From a virus, in IMG/VR virus record IMGVR_UViG_3300025543_005823, positions 1 to 27,613 of that record: a DNA stretch of 27,613 nt, one strand, 5' to 3'. Numbering within the stretch: the first letter of the stretch is position 1; each line of letters opens with the position of its first letter. Shown piece after piece: positions 22,018 through 27,613 of this stretch. A program made the translations under genes and the position numbers. Under the pieces are notes generated by a model. That model was not told the origin of the DNA, did not search any database, and was given only the letters and a program-made list of their open reading frames with translations.

Positions 22018-23745
22018 TTAACCCTCACAAGAAACACAATCAGCAGTACGTTGGAGATTATCTCCTCTCAAAATACTTTCTGAACGCATGTAATATAATG
22101 TTTTAATACCTTCTTTCCAAGCTAATTTATGTACTTCACTTATATATTTGGGTGGGTCTGAAGGATCGAATGTTAGATTTAATGAAATAGCTTGGTCAAT
22201 ATGTTTTTGTCTAATTCCATTTTGACGAACAATCTCATATGGATTAATTTCTTTGAACGTCAAGAATACTTCTTTTTCATCCGCAGATAAGATATGATCA
22301 GGTAACCCCATTACAGAACCTTTATCTTTTGCAATTTGTTCCCAAATACTATCAATATTATATCCTTTTGATTCAAGTAAACGTTCTAATGTTGGGTTTT
22401 TCTTAATAAATGTACCTTTAGCTGTTTTTAAGTTAAATACATTTGCGGGGATTGGTTCAATTGAAGGGGAAACACCCCCTGAGATATTTGCATTTGATAC
22501 TGTGGGTGCTATTGCTTGATGGTGGGTGTGTCTTAAACCTGTACCTTTACACCATTCAGGTTCACCATATAATTCTGCTTGATCACGTGATGCTTTTAAT
22601 GTTTCTTTCTCAATGAATTGAGACATAATTCGAGTATAGGAATTTGCTTGTAAACCTGCAAATGGGATATCTTTTTCTTGTAGAAAGGTATGCCAACCTA
22701 AAACACCTATACCAATTGCTCTACCTTTAACTGCTGAGCGGTAGGTGTTTTCCATGAATTTAACGTTTTTAGATCTGTCGATAAATTCTTGTAGTACACC
22801 CTCCAAAAACCAACAAGTTAATTCAGGTAAAGTCATACCATTTTCGAATTTATAATCTTTCCATTCATCCCAACGCGCCACATTCAATGATGATAAACAA
22901 CAAATGAATGAATGAAGTGGATCTGTATAAAGTGAAATTTCAGAACAAATATTTGTCATCGAAACATGCAAATTATTGTTTTTATATGCTTGAGGATTAT
23001 TATTATTTACATTATCTTCAAACATAATGTAAGGCTCACCTGTTTCTAAACGTGTTTTAAGAATTTCTCCCCACAAACGTAAAGCACGTGGTTCTTTATC
23101 CTCTAATTTATTCATGAAATCATCATCAATAACTACACATTGATGTAGATTCAAACATTGTCTGTTAACATCTCCCTTTGGTCGTCGAATCATCAAAAAT
23201 TCCTCAATATCTGGGTGGTTAATATGTAAATTAACAGATGCTGCACCTCTTCTAACTGAACCTTGGTTTGTTGCTAATATTGTTGAGTCGTAAATTTTAG
23301 CCCACGGAACTACACCTTCAGATACACCATTACCTGCAATTTCTTTACCTCTACCTCTAATTCGAGATACACCAATACCTACACCACCACCTTGAGATGA
23401 TAAGCGCATTAGTTCTGAGTTTGCTAATGCAATTCCTTCAATTGAATCGTCTGTGTCAATTCCAAAACATGAAATTGGCATACCACGTTCTGTACCTAAA
23501 TTTGAAAGTACAGGAGATGCTAAACATAACCAATTTTTTTCCATTGCTTCTGCAAAGAATGGTATTAAATCTTTACGTTTTAATCTACGTCCTGCTGCTT
23601 TTGATACTCTGTTAAATGCTTTAAATACATTTTCTTCTGGTAATAGGTATCCTTGTGAGATGATAGAAGTTCCAATTTCATCCATCCATTCAGGATAGTC
23701 TTTCCCTTTCACCCATTTACTTGTGTCTACGTTTAATTTGCTCAT
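22018..23745 (-). CDS. nrdA: Ribonucleotide reductase class I large subunit, short form
   Basis: This 575-residue catalytic subunit reduces ribonucleotides. Visible are C93 (MPISCFG), the radical-site segment N265-C267-E269 (MTNICSEISL), C282/C283 (SFICCLSSLN), the tyrosine pair in TLYYMRSES used for radical transfer, and a C-terminal pair C570/C573 (ADCVSCEG) for thioredoxin-type reduction. It is much shorter than T4 NrdA (about 750 residues). The N-terminus starts directly in the barrel region (MSKLNVDTSKWVKGKDYPEW), so no ATP-cone regulatory domain is seen. Allosteric activity control by dATP through that domain is therefore probably absent. nrdB lies ten bases upstream; both are the same operon. 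Confidence 0.95.
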   Translation of the reverse strand: MSKLNVDTSKWVKGKDYPEWMDEIGTSIISQGYLLPEENVFKAFNRVSKAAGRRLKRKDLIPFFAEAMEKNWLCLASPVLSNLGTERGMPISCFGIDTDDSIEGIALANSELMRLSSQGGGVGIGVSRIRGRGKEIAGNGVSEGVVPWAKIYDSTILATNQGSVRRGAASVNLHINHPDIEEFLMIRRPKGDVNRQCLNLHQCVVIDDDFMNKLEDKEPRALRLWGEILKTRLETGEPYIMFEDNVNNNNPQAYKNNNLHVSMTNICSEISLYTDPLHSFICCLSSLNVARWDEWKDYKFENGMTLPELTCWFLEGVLQEFIDRSKNVKFMENTYRSAVKGRAIGIGVLGWHTFLQEKDIPFAGLQANSYTRIMSQFIEKETLKASRDQAELYGEPEWCKGTGLRHTHHQAIAPTVSNANISGGVSPSIEPIPANVFNLKTAKGTFIKKNPTLERLLESKGYNIDSIWEQIAKDKGSVMGLPDHILSADEKEVFLTFKEINPYEIVRQNGIRQKHIDQAISLNLTFDPSDPPKYISEVHKLAWKEGIKTLYYMRSESILRGDNLQRTADCVSCEG

Positions 23746-23754
23746 TTGTTGTTT

Positions 23755-24708
23755 TTATAAATCGCTCCAATCAGCGGTTGATTTTGAATAATCTGTTACT
23801 CTTCCTGCAAAGAAATCTTGATGTGTTTTACCACTTGTTAAATGTCCGAACCATTCCATTGATTTTAATAGATTTGGATCAATATCATTATATAAAGGAT
23901 TATAACCTAACTCAATTAATTTTTGATTTGCTCTTTCTTTAATAAAGTTCTTTAATTGATCTTGGTTTAAACCTTCAACATTACCCATTTCAAAGGCCGC
24001 ATCTATAAAATCAAACTCTAATTTAACTGAAATTTCACATGCTTCATATATAGCATCTTCCATTCCCCTGTCATTCAATTCTGGCATTTCTTCCATCATT
24101 GTTCTGAAGAGCCAACATCCTGCTTTTGAATGTAAAGATTCATCTCTAACACTATATTCTACAATTTGTCCTGTTCCTTTCATCATATTTCGCAATTGGA
24201 AAGACATTAAGATAGCAAATGATGAGAATAAATTTACACCTTCTGTAAATGCTGAAAATACTGCTAAAGATAATGCTTGTTCACGTAATGTGTCTCCAGG
24301 TAGTTCTGTTAAACGATCGATCTTTGCTTTTGCTTCAGCATCTTCCATAAATGCTTTAAAGTCATCTAAACCTAATTCTTCATTTAAACGAGCATAAGCC
24401 TCAGCATGTATTGATTCAAAATCAGCGAATACACACGCCATAGCTTTAATTTCATGCTTAGGGAACCATACTGCTACTTTTGTAGACCAATAATCGTTTA
24501 CATACGTTTCAGTTTGAGCAAATGATTTTAAGATATTCCCGATTAAGTTTTTTTCTGATTCGCTTAATTTAAGTTTCCAATCATTTAAGTCAGAGGAAAG
24601 TGGAACTTCATCAGCTAACCAATGTACTCTATGCTGATCTTTAAAAAAATCAAATGCGAGTTGATATTCAAAAGGTTTGTAATGTGGACGGTATTCTGTA
24701 ATTGCCAT
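23755..24708 (-). CDS. nrdB: Ribonucleotide reductase class I small subunit
   Basis: This encodes 317 residues. Metal-ligand and radical residues fit class I NrdB: ADFESIHAEAYARL gives E98, H101 and the radical tyrosine Y105 at the E. coli Y122 position. EGVNLFSSFA and VRDESLHSKAG hold the later glutamates and histidine. The fold of long helices is intact, and the length is only a little shorter than E. coli NrdB (376). It supplies the tyrosyl radical to the large subunit encoded just downstream. The presence of the tyrosine suggests a classical Ia/Ib-type radical; the metal cannot be read from the sequence. Confidence 0.96.
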   Translation of the reverse strand: MAITEYRPHYKPFEYQLAFDFFKDQHRVHWLADEVPLSSDLNDWKLKLSESEKNLIGNILKSFAQTETYVNDYWSTKVAVWFPKHEIKAMACVFADFESIHAEAYARLNEELGLDDFKAFMEDAEAKAKIDRLTELPGDTLREQALSLAVFSAFTEGVNLFSSFAILMSFQLRNMMKGTGQIVEYSVRDESLHSKAGCWLFRTMMEEMPELNDRGMEDAIYEACEISVKLEFDFIDAAFEMGNVEGLNQDQLKNFIKERANQKLIELGYNPLYNDIDPNLLKSMEWFGHLTSGKTHQDFFAGRVTDYSKSTADWSDL

Positions 24709-24740
24709 TGATTTATTATATTAATTTTATTGTTTATATA

Positions 24741-26102
24741 TTATACATTTAATTCAAAAAATGCTTTTGATAAATGTTCTTTATCAAACTTATCGATATT
24801 AAGAGAATTAGATGAACCTTGTGTAGGAGAAGGTGAAGAATCCTCATCATATTCTGAAAGGATTTTAAAATGACCGGTTGATGTATCGGCACTCATTTGG
24901 TATGTAATACCATCCATCCCATAACGGTTCTTCATTATGTGGAATCTTCCTGTATTATTTACTTTATCTTCTTTCTTCCTAGAGAGTGAGATTGCGATAT
25001 CTGTGATCATCATTTTATCGTATGATCCTGCGGCCTTATCCCCCTCAATTATATCATCTTTTGAGCCTGCTCTATTTACTTGAGATACACTCCAAATAGG
25101 TATATTAAGTTCTCGAGCAAGTCCCTTAGTACTAGTATAAATATCATCAATCTCAAATTTACGATCAGTGGAATTTCTTTTTGATTTTAAAAGATCAACA
25201 TAATCTATAATTACAAGATCGGGTTTAATACCAAGTGATATAAGTTTTTGAATATGAGCTTCTATTGTAGATATAGAAGCACGACCTGTTGGGAATTCTT
25301 TAATAACTAATTCTCCTTCTAAAGTTTCTACAGCGTGTTCAACTTTTTCACGATTTTCTAAAATTTTGTTTACGGGGATTTGTGTGAAAAAAGAGTCATA
25401 TCTCCTTCCAACATAATCCTCACCTAACTCTAGGGTGTAGTGGGCAACATTATATCCCATTTTTACAGCATATCCTCCTAAGGCTACTAAACTCCAAGAC
25501 TTACCACCTCCGGGATTACCAAATATGAGACCAAAATCCCCATTTCCCAAACCACCTTGGGTGATATCATTTACTTCAGGCCAAGGGGTAGAAATAGTTA
25601 CTCTACTATCTCCACGATATCTTGACTCAATATCTTTATTGTATTCATGTCCGATGTTTTTATCTTGTCCTGCTTTTAACGCGCCTTCAATCATTAATTT
25701 AATTGAATCATAATCACCAGCTTGGAGTAGATCTACTGAGTTGAGTAGTGCTTTTTTTAGTTGTTGGTTTTTACAAAAAGTAGAAAATTCTTCTTTAACA
25801 TATTCAAGATCATCATCAGAGGATTTATAAGCTGATCTTAATTGTTCTTTAATTGAAATTTGTAAAACTTCATTTTTAATTTTTTTAAGTTCTACTTTTA
25901 AAATATCCATACTTGGAACAGTATGGTATTTTGCGTAATAACTTAATATATTTTTTATAATCCATTTGTTAGCATCACTACCAAAATCATTTTCATCTAA
26001 AATATCATGGATGTTTATAAGAAAATCTTTATGAGTGAGTAAGGAGGATATAACTTTTATTTGGAACTGAGGCCCGTATTGGTCTATACTTTGTAATGTC
26101 AT
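24741..26102 (-). CDS. 41: Replicative DNA helicase, T4 gp41/DnaB family
   Basis: This 453-residue protein has an N-terminal helical domain (residues 1-140) and a RecA-type motor. Walker A is GNPGGGKS (195-202), and Walker B is LVIIDYVDLL with D300. GLARELNIPIWSVSQVNRAG is the segment carrying the conserved Q of motif H3, and DIAISLSRKKEDK/HIMKNRYG are the last core motifs. Such helicases form hexameric rings that unwind the fork ahead of the polymerase. The C-terminus is a Ser/Pro-rich tail (EDSSPSPTQGSSNSL) followed by a short helix, a possible primase or clamp contact. It follows the RNase H-like gene by 22 bases. The leader ends AAATAAGTT. Confidence 0.93.
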   Translation of the reverse strand: MTLQSIDQYGPQFQIKVISSLLTHKDFLINIHDILDENDFGSDANKWIIKNILSYYAKYHTVPSMDILKVELKKIKNEVLQISIKEQLRSAYKSSDDDLEYVKEEFSTFCKNQQLKKALLNSVDLLQAGDYDSIKLMIEGALKAGQDKNIGHEYNKDIESRYRGDSRVTISTPWPEVNDITQGGLGNGDFGLIFGNPGGGKSWSLVALGGYAVKMGYNVAHYTLELGEDYVGRRYDSFFTQIPVNKILENREKVEHAVETLEGELVIKEFPTGRASISTIEAHIQKLISLGIKPDLVIIDYVDLLKSKRNSTDRKFEIDDIYTSTKGLARELNIPIWSVSQVNRAGSKDDIIEGDKAAGSYDKMMITDIAISLSRKKEDKVNNTGRFHIMKNRYGMDGITYQMSADTSTGHFKILSEYDEDSSPSPTQGSSNSLNIDKFDKEHLSKAFFELNV

Positions 26103-26124
26103 AACTTATTTTTTAGGTTAATAT

Positions 26125-27147
26125 TTATTTTAAATTTTCAAAACATTCTTTTAGCCATACATTAACATTTCTGATTAAATTTCCTAATCTATCTTGTTCA
26201 TACATTTTAATAAACTCTTGTGGTTGATATTGTGGAGTATAGGTTGTTAAATATTCTTCTATGTATTGTTTATCTGATTCATCTATCATTGGATTTTGAA
26301 GATCCATTACTTTATAACGTTTTTTTAAAGAATTAGGGTCATTTAAGATTCTAGCATATATGATATGTTCCTTTAGTTTATTTTCACTAATTCTTAAAAT
26401 ATCATTTAATTCTATTTTATCACCCTTAAGTTCAGGAAATAATTTATATAATTTTTTCTCCCCTAAACCTTTAACACCGGGGATTTTATCGGAATTATCT
26501 CCCATAAGGACTTTATATAGAATAAAATTATGAGGTAATATTCCAAACTGTTCTTCTACAGCATTCTTTGTATAATATTTTTTTACTATTGGAGAATAAA
26601 CTATAACTTGTTCATTAACTAACTGTAAATAATCTTTATCGCTAGATACTATAAAAACTCTATCATTTGGATTTGTTGGTAAAGTATTACTTAGATACGC
26701 TATAATATCATCTGCTTCTACTTTATCAATAGATAAGGACCTAACTGGGAGGGTTTTAATGTATTGAATGATTCTTACAAGTTGGTCAATTTTAGAATCA
26801 TCTTCTTCTTCATGAGAATCAAAAGCCTCCCAGTTAGTTATCCTAGAAATATTCCTTTCAGATTTATATTCAGGGATAATATTTTTTCTATTATTTGAAG
26901 ATCCTACTCCATCCCATACTATATATACTTCTGTAGGTTCTATTTGTTTAATCATAGCTCCTAAAGAGCGAAAAAAACCACCTAATCCTCCTATATGAAT
27001 TCCTTTTTCATTCACTGCATTAATTACTGCGAAATTTCTAAAGAATAAATTTAAGGCATCTATTAGAAGTACTCTTCGTTGTTTAGGAGTATCATCCCCT
27101 TGCTCTTGAACGTTATTCAAAAGCTTCAATAAATCTTTATTGTTCAT
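26125..27147 (-). CDS. rnh: 5'-3' exonuclease / T4 RNase H-like nuclease
   Basis: This encodes 340 residues. The N-terminal PIN-type nuclease domain shows RRVLLIDALNLFFR (D30), VYIVWDGVGSSNNRK, PEYKSER, KVEADDIIAYL and SSDKDYLQLV, which supply the acidic metal-site residues. The helix-hairpin-helix-type part follows (MGDNSDKIPGVKGLGEKKLYKLF). This matches the 5' nuclease family that includes T4 RNase H and the 5' domain of DNA polymerase I, which removes RNA primers. It lies between the UvsX-like gene and the helicase. Length is close to T4 RNase H (305). The assignment to replication is by family and neighbours. Confidence 0.93.
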   Translation of the reverse strand: MNNKDLLKLLNNVQEQGDDTPKQRRVLLIDALNLFFRNFAVINAVNEKGIHIGGLGGFFRSLGAMIKQIEPTEVYIVWDGVGSSNNRKNIIPEYKSERNISRITNWEAFDSHEEEDDSKIDQLVRIIQYIKTLPVRSLSIDKVEADDIIAYLSNTLPTNPNDRVFIVSSDKDYLQLVNEQVIVYSPIVKKYYTKNAVEEQFGILPHNFILYKVLMGDNSDKIPGVKGLGEKKLYKLFPELKGDKIELNDILRISENKLKEHIIYARILNDPNSLKKRYKVMDLQNPMIDESDKQYIEEYLTTYTPQYQPQEFIKMYEQDRLGNLIRNVNVWLKECFENLK

Positions 27148-27150
27148 GTT

Positions 27151-27613
27151 TTATTCGGGTTCGTTTGTAAATACATCAACATTTATCTCAGAAGATTCTT
27201 CCTCAATAATGTTAAAATTTTCTCCACCTAAAATGGATTTCCATTCTTCTACGTGAGAATCTTTATAGTTTTTTAAGGCTTTATCAGAATCCTCAATAAA
27301 TCCATGTGGAGTCATAATAATTCTACCTCGAGTTTGAACGCCATTAATATGATTTTTATCAATCTGGATATTAGTACGTTTAGCAAATTCTACTTGTTTA
27401 CCATCTTTGATTGCTTTAATCTTAGAAGTCCCAGCATCTGCTATATTACCAAATGTAACTACAAATGTAGCATCAAACCACATAGCAAATCCTCCTTTAT
27501 TCATTAATTTTGGTTGCCCCATAGGTACTGTTGGTTTTGCAGCCCAAACTTTATTAATGCATATTAAAGAATTAGTATAAGGTGATGACTCTTTACGGGA
27601 TAATGTAATACGT
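27151..27613 (-). CDS. uvsX: UvsX/RecA-like recombinase, C-terminal part (5' end outside the window)
   Basis: The frame is open from the right edge with no stop, so the ATG at 27522 is probably internal and the gene continues beyond the window. The readable part begins RITLSRKESSPYTNSLICIN, then KGGFAMWFDATFVVTFGNI and KRTNIQIDKNHINGVQTRGR. This follows the order of UvsX/RecA C-terminal segments: the strand before the L2 loop, a glycine pair, the 'SADTVFIIG' strand, the 'NVEKSR' strand and a final 'GG' (SILGGENF). The match is to pattern, and the ATPase motifs are outside, so the call is moderate. It would start the replication block with a strand-exchange protein. The acidic tail fits UvsX. 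Confidence 0.6.
   Translation of the reverse strand, partial: RITLSRKESSPYTNSLICINKVWAAKPTVPMGQPKLMNKGGFAMWFDATFVVTFGNIADAGTSKIKAIKDGKQVEFAKRTNIQIDKNHINGVQTRGRIIMTPHGFIEDSDKALKNYKDSHVEEWKSILGGENFNIIEEESSEINVDVFTNEPE

Overview
This window is a dense, AT-rich stretch of a large lytic phage genome of the T4-like (tailed, myovirus-type) class. All 44 annotated genes lie on the minus strand, so transcription runs from high to low coordinates. The T4-like assignment rests on a family B DNA polymerase, a gp45-type sliding clamp whose C-terminus resembles T4 gp45, a gp41/DnaB-type helicase, a T4 RNase H-type 5' nuclease and the tail of a UvsX/RecA-like recombinase. Starts are preceded by A-rich leaders, not Shine-Dalgarno sequences. 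This suggests a host in the Bacteroidetes (perhaps an aquatic Flavobacteriia), but that is inference. No tRNA, rRNA, CRISPR array, integrase or transposase was seen.

Layout in transcription order, right to left. 27.6-22.0 kb is a replication and nucleotide block: partial UvsX-like recombinase, RNase H-like nuclease, helicase, NrdB and NrdA, closed by a hairpin terminator at 21934-21962. 21.9-15.2 kb is a membrane and lysis block: small holin-like protein, PGRP-type amidase endolysin, a 37-residue ORF, a second holin candidate, a YgaP-like small membrane protein, a membrane histidine kinase, a receiver-only response regulator, two coiled-coil membrane proteins, an AT-hook-like protein and a membrane-anchored glucosaminidase-like protein. 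15.2-9.5 kb is a 7-deazaguanine block: a DpdA-like transglycosylase with QueC, QueD, QueE and FolE, plus a thioredoxin, a MazG-like pyrophosphohydrolase and several small genes. This makes guanine-modified phage DNA likely. 9.4-4.1 kb holds four genes sharing an N-terminal tag (M-Q-x-L-A-G-I-I-T-E), a DNA polymerase split into two genes by two inserted ORFs, and the sliding clamp. 4.1-0 kb is a chaperone block: Hsp20, an AT-hook-like protein, GroES, GroEL and a partial unknown gene.

The most notable points follow. (1) The polymerase is broken between motif B and motif C, and one of the inserted ORFs is a tagged gene with its own promoter-like element and terminator. (2) The shared tag resembles the capsid-targeting sequence of T4 internal proteins, with a possible prohead-protease site (I-T-E followed by G or S). 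(3) A complete two-component pair sits inside the lysis region. (4) The QueC homologue lacks the usual zinc cysteines, and QueE has an expanded cluster loop. (5) One 14-base intergenic element, TTTTATTATAAATA on the + strand, precedes two tagged genes and the lysis block, and may be a late promoter. All calls come from reading the sequence; no database search was run.
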